Assembly (NCBI GenBank): GCA_963169855.1
Contig: CAUJCN010000002.1
Coordinates: forward strand, 62,001 to 126,000
Origin: Patescibacteria group bacterium
GTDB taxonomy: Bacteria > Patescibacteria > Dojkabacteria > J137
Length of the DNA: 64,000 bases
Reading direction: 5' to 3'
A program made the translations under genes and the position numbers. Positions within the stretch are counted from its first letter, which is position 1; each line of letters begins with the position of its first letter. Below, piece by piece: positions 1-7,627 of this stretch. The notes beneath the pieces were generated by a model. That model saw nothing but the letters and a program-made list of their open reading frames with translations, was not told the DNA's origin and made no database searches.

Positions 1-825
1 ACTTGTTCCCCAAGTTACAATTTGTCCTTTGTAAGCGATTTCAATTCTTTTATTCGGTTGTGTTAGCTTTAGATCTATTTTGTATTCAATATCGTCATCA
101 TTATCTTTTACAAGCCATTCAGCTACTCTTCTTTGAACATGTCTCTTAATATCCCCATTCCCTGCCATAAGTCGAACTCTAAATTCTATGGGTTTATGAA
201 ACGGTTTGAATTCTCTAATCGTACTTATGATCGAAGAAATTACCTGAGATCCGCTATTTGATGAGTCATCAAATCTGTAATAAATAATTTTTTCTTGGTT
301 TGCAGCACTTTGTCTATCTTCAAATTGTAGTGGTACACTAAATTTAACTCTCATTTGATTTTCTGGAGACAGCATTCCATAAACCATTTTTGCAAAGTAA
401 GTTTCGCTACTATCTTCATAATAATCGGTTTCAAAAATGACTACTGAATTTGGATTTGCAGATAATTCTTGTTCCACTTCTGCTGCATATTCCTTCATAA
501 TCGATACAATCTCTTTATTCGAAACATATTTAAGTTCCGCAATTCCCTTCATGAATGCCTGAACAAATTCTTCATCTGGGTCTTCTTGCTGAACGATCTT
601 TCTAATGTTTTCATCATCTGCCCAGTTAGGCTTCGATAGTAGATCTCCTTGAAATTCCTGCCACACAACTCTTATATTTTTTAGAAAATCAGGAAGTCTT
701 TCGGTTCTTAGTTCTTCAGCAAATTGTGGATGATCTACTCCAACTTCGTTTATAAAATTCTGAATGGATTGTTCAACTGTTGGGACTGATTCTGGAATCT
801 CTGTGACTAATTGATCTAGTGGCAT
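1..825 (-). CDS. Unrecognised protein, C-terminus cut by window edge
   Basis: An open frame of 275 codons begins with MPLDQLVTEIPESVPTVEQ and runs off the left edge, so the C-terminus is missing. The visible part is acidic and soluble-looking, with no signal peptide or membrane segment. I do not recognise a family. A helical N-terminal half is followed by a segment rich in alternating hydrophobic residues that looks like beta structure. The ATG lies 2 bases after the stop codon of the GNAT gene, which indicates translational coupling as the last visible gene of a four-gene operon. No function is proposed. Confidence 0.75.
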   Translation of the reverse strand, partial: MPLDQLVTEIPESVPTVEQSIQNFINEVGVDHPQFAEELRTERLPDFLKNIRVVWQEFQGDLLSKPNWADDENIRKIVQQEDPDEEFVQAFMKGIAELKYVSNKEIVSIMKEYAAEVEQELSANPNSVVIFETDYYEDSSETYFAKMVYGMLSPENQMRVKFSVPLQFEDRQSAANQEKIIYYRFDDSSNSGSQVISSIISTIREFKPFHKPIEFRVRLMAGNGDIKRHVQRRVAEWLVKDNDDDIEYKIDLKLTQPNKRIEIAYKGQIVTWGTS

Positions 826-827
826 AA

Positions 828-1373
828 TTACCAGTGTGGAACTTGATGAGTAATTTTCTTATTATTCTGAATTGCTTCTTTTACTTTATTATTGACTGAC
901 GAATAGTAAATCACATCTCCATCTTCTGAATATTCTGACCCATCTTCTTCTACATGATAGAAGTTCAAGTTCTTACCTGGAAATACTTGTAATCCGGATT
1001 TAATATAAAACTCAGCATTTTCTGGAACACAAAACCCAACTAGAGTTTTATTATTCTCATCTGCATATTTTGTCATTTCTTGCATCAATACTTTTCCGTA
1101 ACCCTTTCTTTGCTCTATTGAAGAAACTGCTTGAATTCCCATTATTTCGACTTCTTCATTTTCAATTTTCAAAGCGATTGGTCTTATTGTTCCAAAAGCT
1201 ACCAATTTGTTATCTGCTCGAACCAAAAAGAAAATTCTATCGTGGAAATAGTTATTAGTCTGATGATCCCAAACGTTATCTCGATTAAACAGAATCTTTC
1301 TATACTGATTTACAACATCAAGATCTGATTGAGCTAAATCGCTTCCTTGTACTGTCTCTATCTTTATGTTCAT
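828..1373 (-). CDS. GNAT-family N-acetyltransferase
   Basis: This 181-residue protein fits the single-domain GNAT fold, which transfers an acetyl group from acetyl-CoA to an amine. The central strand 'VRADNKLVAFGTIRP' (about residues 51-65) is followed by the acetyl-CoA pyrophosphate-binding motif QRKGYG (88-93), matching the family pattern Q/RxxGxG/A. Then comes the typical helix and 'LVGFCVPENAEFYIKSGL', which resembles GNAT motif B. The acceptor cannot be read from sequence. Its ATG overlaps the stop of the preceding VOC gene by one base (TAATG), and the gene after it starts 2 bases beyond its own stop, so it is in the middle of an operon. Confidence 0.85.
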   Translation of the reverse strand: MNIKIETVQGSDLAQSDLDVVNQYRKILFNRDNVWDHQTNNYFHDRIFFLVRADNKLVAFGTIRPIALKIENEEVEIMGIQAVSSIEQRKGYGKVLMQEMTKYADENNKTLVGFCVPENAEFYIKSGLQVFPGKNLNFYHVEEDGSEYSEDGDVIYYSSVNNKVKEAIQNNKKITHQVPHW

Positions 1374-1861
1374 TATTCTCCTCTATACGCTCTCTCAAGC
1401 TCCGCCAAATCTAACTTCCCAGTCATCTTCAACATCGCTGCACTAACTCTATCCGCTTTTACAGGATCTGGATCGCGCATCATTACGTCCAAACTTTCTG
1501 GAGCGATTTGCCAAGTTAAACCAAATCTATCTGTTAACCAACCGCAAGAAATTACAGTCCCACCTTCAGATAACGCATCCCAAAGCTTATCAATCTCTTC
1601 TTGAGTTTTACATGTTACTAATATAGATGTAGCTTCGTTAAGTTTGTAGTAAGAACCACCGTTCAATGCAGCAAAGTTTTGTCCATTCAGTTCGAAATCA
1701 ATTGCTGATAAATCACCAGCTTTTTTTCCAGACATTTCTGCCACTGATTCTGTCATGTAGGTTTTATTTAGAATTTTTGCATCTTCGAAAAGCGATACGT
1801 ATAGATTTACAGCTTCTTCTGCTTGGTTGTCAAACCAAAAGAAAGTTACTAATTTCTTCAT
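1373..1861 (-). CDS. PhnB-like VOC-superfamily protein
   Basis: A 162-residue protein that opens with 'MKKLVTFFWFDNQAEEAV' and contains 'GGTVISCGWLTDRFGLTWQI'. This is the signature of the PhnB-like branch of the vicinal oxygen chelate superfamily, often named after 3-demethylubiquinone methyltransferase although most members have no proven reaction. The pattern of filling pocket, GW-x-D-x-FG-x-x-WQ and a C-terminal helix is complete, and the length is normal for the family. It is the second gene of a minus-strand operon, 65 bases after the 2H phosphoesterase gene. The substrate is unknown. Confidence 0.8.
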   Translation of the reverse strand: MKKLVTFFWFDNQAEEAVNLYVSLFEDAKILNKTYMTESVAEMSGKKAGDLSAIDFELNGQNFAALNGGSYYKLNEATSILVTCKTQEEIDKLWDALSEGGTVISCGWLTDRFGLTWQIAPESLDVMMRDPDPVKADRVSAAMLKMTGKLDLAELERAYRGE

Positions 1862-1926
1862 ATTTAAATTGATAATTACTAAGATAGGATTACCTTAAGT
1901 TTATCTAATCAACTGAATAAACTCAA

Positions 1927-2469
1927 CTAAGAGCCATTTTGCGCGTTCACTTCCTTATTAAATTCTGAAACTAAATTAATTCTAACTTTGCTTACGTCTA
2001 TTCTCCTAGGCAATTCTGGCAAGTTATCAGGTAATACGAAATCGTTCGCTACATAAGCCAATGTTAAATGGGGTCTGAATTCTCTAATTTTAAAGTTCGG
2101 ATCGTCATTTAGTACATATTCTTCAATACTACTTAAAAGTTCATGAAGCTTACCATTGCTATCTAAGACTTCAACAATTAAAACTTTGTATAGATTTTCG
2201 TAACCATCAATGTATGAAAGTTTACCTAGTTCTAGATCTTCAACTGTATTCTGACTTAGAACTTCGATAAGTTTTGCATCTAGTCTGTGATCAACATTTA
2301 ACCCAAAGAATACTGTACAGTGAAGTGTTTTGGACATATTACCTCTAATATGTTCAACAACTGGCGAATAGTAAAACTGTTCCTTCGAAATAATGCTATT
2401 CAAGAATTTATCAAAAGTATCTATTGTTTTCTGCGTAAATCTTAATTCTACAAATGCATGATCGTTCAT
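1927..2469 (-). CDS. 2H phosphoesterase (2'-5' RNA ligase-like)
   Basis: The 180-residue protein carries the two H-x-T motifs that define the 2H phosphoesterase superfamily: HCT at residues 50-52 ('LHCTVFFGL') and HLT at 134-136 ('RPHLTLAYV'). The spacing and the strands around each motif fit ThpR/LigT-type proteins, which act on 2'-5' or cyclic phosphodiester bonds in RNA or nucleotides. Whether this one is a ligase, a cyclic phosphodiesterase or a tRNA-processing enzyme cannot be told. It is the first gene of the operon, with a good promoter at 2509-2538 and a roughly 40-base leader. Confidence 0.8.
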   Translation of the reverse strand: MNDHAFVELRFTQKTIDTFDKFLNSIISKEQFYYSPVVEHIRGNMSKTLHCTVFFGLNVDHRLDAKLIEVLSQNTVEDLELGKLSYIDGYENLYKVLIVEVLDSNGKLHELLSSIEEYVLNDDPNFKIREFRPHLTLAYVANDFVLPDNLPELPRRIDVSKVRINLVSEFNKEVNAQNGS

Positions 2470-2508
2470 GATCTTTGAGTTACAAATAAATTTTGCTGAT
2501 AGATAATG

Positions 2509-2538
2509 ATTATACTAAGTTTAGAGAATTGATTTCAA
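2509..2538 (-). promoter_or_regulatory. Sigma70-type promoter of the 2H phosphoesterase operon
   Basis: Read on the minus strand, TTGAAA (2538-2533) is separated by 18 bases from a perfect TATAAT (2514-2509). It lies upstream of the first gene of the left-edge operon and just beyond the terminator of the leuS unit. Confidence 0.65.
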
Positions 2539-2548
2539 AATAACTCAA

Positions 2549-2580
2549 TAAAAAAGCACTCCGGGTAGAGTGCTCTTTTT
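2549..2580 (-). terminator. Rho-independent terminator of the leuS unit
   Basis: A 7-bp stem (AGCACTC/GAGTGCT) with a 6-base loop is followed on the minus strand by six T. The opposite strand also ends in a T run, but no plus-strand gene leads into it, so it most likely ends the transcript that carries leuS and the small gene after it. Confidence 0.8.
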
Positions 2581-2584
2581 GACC

Positions 2585-2680
2585 CTACGGTACGAAAATA
2601 CAAACCGTATTTGTGATGAGATTAAGTCCGTCCTACAATGGTTTCAAGGCATAGGACTCAATCTTAATCAGTCTACGTTT
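2585..2680 (-). ncRNA. Candidate structured RNA between small gene and terminator
   Basis: Between the stop codon of the small gene and the terminator, the minus strand can fold into two clear elements. GATTAAG pairs with CTTAATC around an inner 6-bp stem GTCCTA/TAGGAC, and TACGGT pairs with ACCGTA. With the terminator hairpin this makes a compact three-domain RNA or structured 3' UTR. I could not match it to RNase P, SRP, tmRNA or 6S RNA. Whether it is a separate RNA or only a 3' UTR is open. Confidence 0.35.
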
Positions 2681-2893
2681 TCACTTAGTTTTAGCTAAGT
2701 TATTCGATTCTAGCTTAGTAAAAAGTTTTGAAACTTTATCAATATTTTTGGGATTGGCGTCTTTGATCTTCAGGTATTCGTCAATAAATATATCTGCTAG
2801 AGACTCTACAAATGCAATTATATCTTCAACTTCGTCATCAGTATAATTTTCCTTACTAAGAGAGAGCCTCTTCCTCGTTTCTTCAATTTTCAT
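2681..2893 (-). CDS. Small acidic helical protein downstream of leuS
   Basis: A 70-residue protein starting MKIEETRKRLSLSKENYTD and containing 'DDEVEDIIAFVESLADIFID'. It looks entirely helical, is charged, and has no membrane segment. I chose the ATG at 2893 because the frame upstream of it only shadows the 3' end of leuS. With this start the gene overlaps leuS by 11 bases, so it is probably translated by coupling. No family is recognised. The motif-poor sequence would suit a small regulator or antitoxin-like protein, but nothing shows this. Confidence 0.6.
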   Translation of the reverse strand: MKIEETRKRLSLSKENYTDDEVEDIIAFVESLADIFIDEYLKIKDANPKNIDKVSKLFTKLESNNLAKTK

Positions 2894-4574
2894 ATTTTTT
2901 CGGGAAATTGACCTGATGAACTGAGAAGTCGTTCCCCATCTGACTCCACATCTCTTCTGTAATAAATGGGACAAATGGCGCTAACAATTTTGTAAAGACT
3001 TCCCAAACTTCTTTGCTTATATTCTTTTTCTCTTTATATCTATTATTAACGAAAACCATTAATTTACTTAAAGCAACATTATATTTCATTTGTTTAATAT
3101 TTTGCTCTGTTTCTTCTATCAATTTATTTATCTCATTCTTTATATCTTCAATCGTCAATGTCTCGTTATAAGATTTAGAAATGACTCTTTCTTGGAACAA
3201 TCTCCAAAATCGATCTCGGAAACGCTTTACACCGGAAATATTTTCTTCACTCCATTTAGAAATATCTCCATACGGCGTTATAAATTGAACTGACAACCTC
3301 AATAAGTCACCTCCGTACTTTTCTAACAACTCATTTGTTTCTGGTGCATTTCCCAACCTTTTTGAAAACTTAACTCCAGATTTATCTACTAATAATCCCA
3401 CAGGTGTATATTTGGGGAAAGGTTCATCAAATGGAATCAACCCTAAATCATAGAAAACTTTGGTAATAAATCTTGCATAAACTAAATGTGCTGTTAAGTG
3501 TTCAATCGTACCTGCATAATGATCTACATTCTGCCAATATTCTAACGAATCTTGCGATGCAAATTTGTTTTGGTTATGTGGGTCAGTAAATCTAAATTGA
3601 TACCACGAAGAACTTACAAAAGTATCCATTGTATCTGTTTCCCGCTTCGCTTTCCCACCACAAGAAGGACAGGTTGTATTTACAAAATCAGCATTTGACT
3701 CCAAAGGAGCTGTACCATCTGTGAAGTATTGGACTTCGTATGGTAATTCAACAGGTAATTTATCTTCCGAAATCGGTTGTTCGCCACATTTATCACAATA
3801 TACTATTGGGATTGGTGTTCCCCAATAACGTTGTCTTGATATACACCAATCATGAACGTGCGGAATGAATTGACCTTCTTTGTTTCTTCTTCCAATCCAT
3901 GTTTTATGTGTATTTAAGTGCTTCTCTTCCCAATCTAATTTTTCGCAGTCTTCATACATTCGTTCAGCATAATCTGATACTTTAAAGAACCATTGCTCTA
4001 ATTCTTTTTCCTCCACTTTTGACCCACAACGTTCACACTCATCTTCATTAATTACCTGTTCTTTTGATAATACGGTTTTATCCTCTGGACACCATTTAAC
4101 TGAGGATTTCTTTTTGTAAGCCAACCCATGCTTGTACAATTGCAAAAATAACCATTGAGTCCATCTGTAATATTCTGGTTCAGAGGTATTTATTTCGGTA
4201 TTCCACGCATGGCTCAAACCTGCAGATTGATATTGATGAACAAAGTTTGATTTATTCTCATCCGTAATATCTCTAGGGTGTCTACCTGATTTCATTGCAA
4301 AGTTTTCTGCTGGCAATCCAAATGTATCCCATCCAGTTGGATATAAGACATTAAACCCTTTCGTCCTCTTATACCGTACTTGAATATCTATCCCTCCAAA
4401 ACTTTTATAATGTCCTATCGTGACTCCTTTACCAGATGGATAGACAAAAGTGTCTAAAGCATAAAATTTAGGCTTAGTAGAGACTATTTCTGTATCGTAG
4501 ATCTTTTCCTTAAACCACTTGTTTTTCCATTTTTCCTCGACTGACTTGTGGTCGTATGCGTTGTTTTCTTCCAT
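2883..4574 (-). CDS. leuS: Leucyl-tRNA synthetase, minimal form without editing domain
   Basis: The class I fold of LeuRS is clear: 'GWDTFGLPAENFAM' (81-94), 'WTQWLFLQLYKHGLAYKK', 'CISRQRYWGTPIP' (244-256) and 'TDTMDTFVSSSWYQF'. At 563 residues it is far shorter than the usual 800 or more. The CP1 editing domain that normally lies between 'WIGR' (227) and 'DWCISRQ' (242) is reduced to about ten residues, and the C-terminal domain after the anticodon-binding helices is missing. The HIGH motif reads TIGH (52-55) and KMSKS reads KFSKR (402-406). Cysteine pairs near 162-183 and 260-305 suggest zinc knuckles. Transcription is controlled by a T-box. LeuRS without CP1 is known in Mycoplasma mobile. 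This could instead be a LeuRS paralogue with another job. Confidence 0.85.
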   Translation of the reverse strand: MEENNAYDHKSVEEKWKNKWFKEKIYDTEIVSTKPKFYALDTFVYPSGKGVTIGHYKSFGGIDIQVRYKRTKGFNVLYPTGWDTFGLPAENFAMKSGRHPRDITDENKSNFVHQYQSAGLSHAWNTEINTSEPEYYRWTQWLFLQLYKHGLAYKKKSSVKWCPEDKTVLSKEQVINEDECERCGSKVEEKELEQWFFKVSDYAERMYEDCEKLDWEEKHLNTHKTWIGRRNKEGQFIPHVHDWCISRQRYWGTPIPIVYCDKCGEQPISEDKLPVELPYEVQYFTDGTAPLESNADFVNTTCPSCGGKAKRETDTMDTFVSSSWYQFRFTDPHNQNKFASQDSLEYWQNVDHYAGTIEHLTAHLVYARFITKVFYDLGLIPFDEPFPKYTPVGLLVDKSGVKFSKRLGNAPETNELLEKYGGDLLRLSVQFITPYGDISKWSEENISGVKRFRDRFWRLFQERVISKSYNETLTIEDIKNEINKLIEETEQNIKQMKYNVALSKLMVFVNNRYKEKKNISKEVWEVFTKLLAPFVPFITEEMWSQMGNDFSVHQVNFPKKYEN

Positions 4575-4594
4575 AATTCTATTTATATAATAAA

Positions 4595-4886
4595 TAAAAA
4601 ATCCCTCGTTGTCAGATACAAAAAGTAACTAACAACGAGGGACGTTATATCTATGATTATGGGTAACGCGGTACCACCCTCATTTATAAATAGATTGCTC
4701 TATCTATACACTTTGTGCCACTCTTATCTTTACAAAGAGACATGGCTTTGGTTTACGATTACGGGACCTTCCGTCTGGCTCTACTCTCCCAAATATTTTG
4801 AGATTTCTTCCAGCCCCATCGCCGGCTAGGAATCCATTTATTCGATATATTCAATGGCGCTCCGGGTCATCGGGTTTATAAATTGT
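4595..4886 (-). promoter_or_regulatory. T-box riboswitch leader of leuS
   Basis: The minus strand carries the T-box core AGGGTGGTACCGCG (4680-4667), the sequence that base-pairs with the acceptor end of uncharged tRNA. Downstream is the usual 'CGTCCCT', then a terminator with a perfect 10-bp stem (CCCTCGTTGT/ACAACGAGGG) followed by TTTTTT (4602-4597). The antiterminator formed by the T-box region and the terminator are mutually exclusive. Upstream the RNA has a long stem-I-like region and an 'ACGG...CCCGT' hairpin typical of stem III. A possible specifier CUC (Leu) precedes AAAA near 4798-4803, but I did not fold the leader, so the codon is tentative. Starved leucine tRNA would switch leuS on. 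Confidence 0.9.
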
Positions 4887-4892
4887 AAATTA

Positions 4893-4922
4893 ATTATATC
4901 ATTAAACTATACTTTTGTTCAA
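4893..4922 (-). promoter_or_regulatory. Promoter of the leuS T-box transcript
   Basis: TTGAAC (4922-4917), an 18-base spacer and a perfect TATAAT (4898-4893) lie on the minus strand. They place the transcript start near 4886, at the beginning of the T-box leader. Confidence 0.75.
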
Positions 4923-5095
4923 TTTGAAGTAGTACGAAGGAATTACACTTTTATGCAAATTTATTTTGTTAGATTAGAAAAAGTTGAGCATACTTATCGG
5001 CTGAATGATTACATATAGGAACAAGATAAAGAGGTATGTAGATTTGAAGTTGAAAACTTTTATGATATCTATATCGTGATATATATTACATAAAA
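4923..5095. other. Non-coding AT-rich spacer
   Basis: Between the leuS promoter and tRNA-Glu I see no convincing gene. An imperfect palindrome 'TATCTATATCGTGATATATA' near 5068-5087 could help end the tRNA transcript, but it lacks a T tract. Confidence 0.4.
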
Positions 5096-5167
5096 TGACC
5101 TCACGGAGAATCGAACTCCGATTGACAGATTGAAAATCTGTTGTCCTAACCGTTAGACGATGAGGCC
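5096..5167 (-). tRNA. tRNA-Glu (anticodon UUC)
   Basis: A 72-base cloverleaf on the minus strand. The acceptor stem GGCCTCA pairs with TGAGGTC, the anticodon stem ACAGA/TCTGT encloses the loop TTTTCAA giving anticodon UUC, and the T arm is CGGAG-TTCGATT-CTCCG. The discriminator base is A. CCA is not encoded, so it must be added by a nucleotidyltransferase. Confidence 0.95.
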
Positions 5168-5341
5168 ACAAGCCAGCAAAGCTGGAAATTCAAAATTCTA
5201 AGATTTAAAATTCGAAAATGAAAATCTTAAAAAATTCTACAAACCTTAGCTGAAAAATCAAAAGATTAATGATACAAGGATCAAAAACCATAATGAATCA
5301 GCAAAAATTGCTCGTAATTATATAATTTTAGCCTATAATAT

Positions 5342-6085
5342 TCAATCTCTGGAGGCGAGGAATTTTAAGATTCCTCCAGCTAAGATAGAAGCTGTTTCTG
5401 CTCTTAAAACGGTAGAACCCAATGTATAAGGTTTAAGTTTAAGCGTATTAGTCAAATAATCATGTTCCGAAGGAGAAAACCCACCTTCCGGACCAATTAT
5501 AAATGCAATTTTCTTAGATTTAATCGAATCTGGAAGCTTTAAAGTCTCCAACCCATCTTTGTTCAAAGTAAACAAAAAGATCTCTTCTAGACCCTCTAAA
5601 AGCTCAGAATTTAGCTCTTTAAGTTTAATGGAAGAAGTAACTTCTGGAAGATCCATTCTTTCTGATTGTTTTGCTGCGCTTCTTGCAATTTTGTTCCATC
5701 TATCAACTTTTTTATCCGCAACATCACCTTTCATTTGAGAATATTCACACTCGACAGGAATAATCTGAGTGATTCCAATTTCTACTGCTTTTTCAACAAT
5801 CAAGTCGAACATTCCACCTTTCAAAAGTCCTTGGAACAGAATCAAGCTCATAGTATCTGCAGAGTCCACAGATCTAAGAATTTCTGTTACTTCTGCAGTC
5901 ACGAATTCTTTTGTAACTAGTTTTAAAGTAGCAGCATATTCTTTTTCTCCATTGAATAGAATGATCTTATCCTCAGCTTGAAGTCTGAGCACTTTTCTAA
6001 TGTGCTCAGTATCTTCATCCTGAAGTTTTACAGATGATCCGACTGCAATATTCTTTCTTTCTGTAAAGAATCTATTTAATCTCAT
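5342..6085 (-). CDS. rsmE: 16S rRNA m3U1498 methyltransferase RsmE
   Basis: The 247-residue protein has the RsmE layout. An N-terminal PUA-like domain starts 'MRLNRFFTERK' and includes 'HIRKVLRLQAEDKIILFNGE'. A SPOUT methyltransferase domain follows with 'IIPVECEYSQMK', 'KIARSAAKQSERMDLPEV', 'IGPEGGFSPSE' and the knot end 'LGSTVLRAETASILAGG'. These are the SAM-binding and dimer motifs of the family, at full length. RsmE methylates N3 of U1498 in the decoding region of 16S rRNA. Its ATG overlaps the stop of the DsbA-like gene by one base, so the two are cotranscribed. Confidence 0.95.
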   Translation of the reverse strand: MRLNRFFTERKNIAVGSSVKLQDEDTEHIRKVLRLQAEDKIILFNGEKEYAATLKLVTKEFVTAEVTEILRSVDSADTMSLILFQGLLKGGMFDLIVEKAVEIGITQIIPVECEYSQMKGDVADKKVDRWNKIARSAAKQSERMDLPEVTSSIKLKELNSELLEGLEEIFLFTLNKDGLETLKLPDSIKSKKIAFIIGPEGGFSPSEHDYLTNTLKLKPYTLGSTVLRAETASILAGGILKFLASRD

Positions 6086-6687
6086 TATTCTCCGTGAATT
6101 GCTGTAAATAATTCTTTACTGTATGCCTCAAATTTTCCTTGTTCTCTAGCGGACTCTACTGCATAAGCATAAGTTGTAGATGAGGCTCTTAAGAATGGTA
6201 ATTGTTTAACATCGACATCTGCATAATCAGCTAACTCAGTTTGAATTTGTTCTACTACAGACTCGAATTCAAAACAGTGAGGACAGTTGTAATCAATAAA
6301 TACTTCCATGTAAACTGGGAACTTTACTGAATCATCAGTTGCTGCTTCAGCTTTAACAACTTCTAGATCAGCTTTAATCTGAGCAAATTCTCGTAAGTTA
6401 TACAACTCGCTATTAACAAAAACAGCTGGAGTACTTGCAGCACCTCCTAGTCTTTCTGTTCCATCTGCAGCTTGAGAAGCAACTCTATTGTGGATTTCCT
6501 CTGAATCGATATCTGTCTTAAATTTTTCGATGTCTAATCCTTGGTTCCTTGCTATATCAAAAACATTGACAACTTCTCTGTACTTAGCCTCTATATTGCT
6601 GTTTTTGCTTGCAATTAATAACAGTAAAACGCCGAATCCAATAACGATTGTTCCAATAATCGCTAACTGGGAAAAAGTGATCTTCAT
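6085..6687 (-). CDS. Membrane-anchored DsbA-like protein with halves in swapped order
   Basis: A single N-terminal membrane segment (about 8-27) is followed by an extracytoplasmic domain. Residues 40-105 ('GLDIEKFKTDIDSEEIHNRV ... STPAVFVNSEL') match the C-terminal half of DsbA-type thioredoxins, including the cis-proline strand (TP at 86-87). Residues 124-200 ('VYMEVFIDYNCPHCFEFESV ... EQGKFEAYSKELF') match the N-terminal half with the CPHC active site (135-138). The order is therefore the reverse of normal, as in a circular permutation. All key residues are present, so a working disulfide oxidoreductase or isomerase is plausible. The reading frame is complete and coupled to rsmE. Confidence 0.75.
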   Translation of the reverse strand: MKITFSQLAIIGTIVIGFGVLLLLIASKNSNIEAKYREVVNVFDIARNQGLDIEKFKTDIDSEEIHNRVASQAADGTERLGGAASTPAVFVNSELYNLREFAQIKADLEVVKAEAATDDSVKFPVYMEVFIDYNCPHCFEFESVVEQIQTELADYADVDVKQLPFLRASSTTYAYAVESAREQGKFEAYSKELFTAIHGE

Positions 6688-6715
6688 AGTTAGTTAATAA
6701 TAATTAATTTTTATT

Positions 6716-7603
6716 TTAGATTTCTACAAAGTATTCTACTAAATAATCGAGTCCGAGTTCATTGACTGCTTGCTCAAAACTAATCGAATTTATCCTTGCG
6801 AATTCTATAATCTGATTATTCAATTTTAAGAGTAAGCCGCTGTTCTTTGCAACTATTTCTTTAATTCTTTTCAAGACCTTATCTATAATACCCTCATTCA
6901 AAGGTAATCTTACAGGAGAATGCAAAAGTTCTGGATGCTCCAAAGGATCCATCCCAAGAAATTTCCATCCCAATCTTGGGAACAGCTCTGTAATCTCATC
7001 CCATCTGTATCTTAATTTTCTATCTATTGCTTCCGAATCTAGTAGATACACTCCACCCTGTTCAATGTCGAAATTCCCATTTTCATCGTATTTGAATACA
7101 TCCGCTGTAGCTAGTTTCCACAGGATAGTTTCGAAATCCAGACTCTCGGATTCGTCGTCTTCAATCATTGATTCCATTTCTTCGAAAGTCACATTTGGTA
7201 AGAAGGAAATCAAATCATCGACAATTCCGCTGTAGCCACTTCTGAAAGTTGTATAAGGATATATCTTTCTTAACTTTAATTCCGTGATCATATCTGTTAA
7301 AGCTTCGTCGATTATCTTATGCCCAGGAATTGCTAATCCCATGTGTAAAGATTCGTGATACAAAATGTGAGCTAGTGCTTCTTCTGAATAATTTACTGCC
7401 TTTACAGGATCAATCCAAACAACATCTAGACCTGGTACATAACATGCAGGTACACTGTTTTCTGGTATGATTTGAAACTTAAATTTCTTTGTATCAGGAT
7501 TTATTCCTAATTTTAGAAGAAGGGATTCAATTCTACTTTGGAGATACTCAAATCTGCTATCGTTTATTCCTGGTATTAATTCTGTTGTTTCTCTATATTC
7601 CAC
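6716..7603 (-). CDS. Putative zinc metallopeptidase-like protein (HExxH)
   Basis: A 295-residue soluble protein with the zinc-peptidase motif HESLH at 83-87 inside a hydrophobic helix ('ALAHILYHESLHMGLAIPGH'). A candidate third ligand, E100, sits in 'IIDEALTD', thirteen residues further, similar to gluzincins. No signal peptide is visible, so it probably acts in the cytoplasm. The C-terminal half has 'HPELLHSPVRLPLNEG' and a helical tail and is not recognised. The gene stands 28 bases upstream of the DsbA-like gene on the same strand. Proteolytic activity is inferred from the motif only. Confidence 0.6.
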   Translation of the reverse strand: MEYRETTELIPGINDSRFEYLQSRIESLLLKLGINPDTKKFKFQIIPENSVPACYVPGLDVVWIDPVKAVNYSEEALAHILYHESLHMGLAIPGHKIIDEALTDMITELKLRKIYPYTTFRSGYSGIVDDLISFLPNVTFEEMESMIEDDESESLDFETILWKLATADVFKYDENGNFDIEQGGVYLLDSEAIDRKLRYRWDEITELFPRLGWKFLGMDPLEHPELLHSPVRLPLNEGIIDKVLKRIKEIVAKNSGLLLKLNNQIIEFARINSISFEQAVNELGLDYLVEYFVEI

Positions 7604-7627
7604 ATGTGCATTTTAGCACAGAAAGGA

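Noticed and set aside
2894..2974. N-terminal extension of the small gene after leuS
   Set aside because: The extra 27 residues come from reading the leuS 3' end in another frame; the ATG at 2893 gives a natural protein.
4974..5171. A 65-codon minus-strand frame
   Set aside because: It runs through the tRNA-Glu gene and has no protein-like pattern; it is a shadow of the tRNA.
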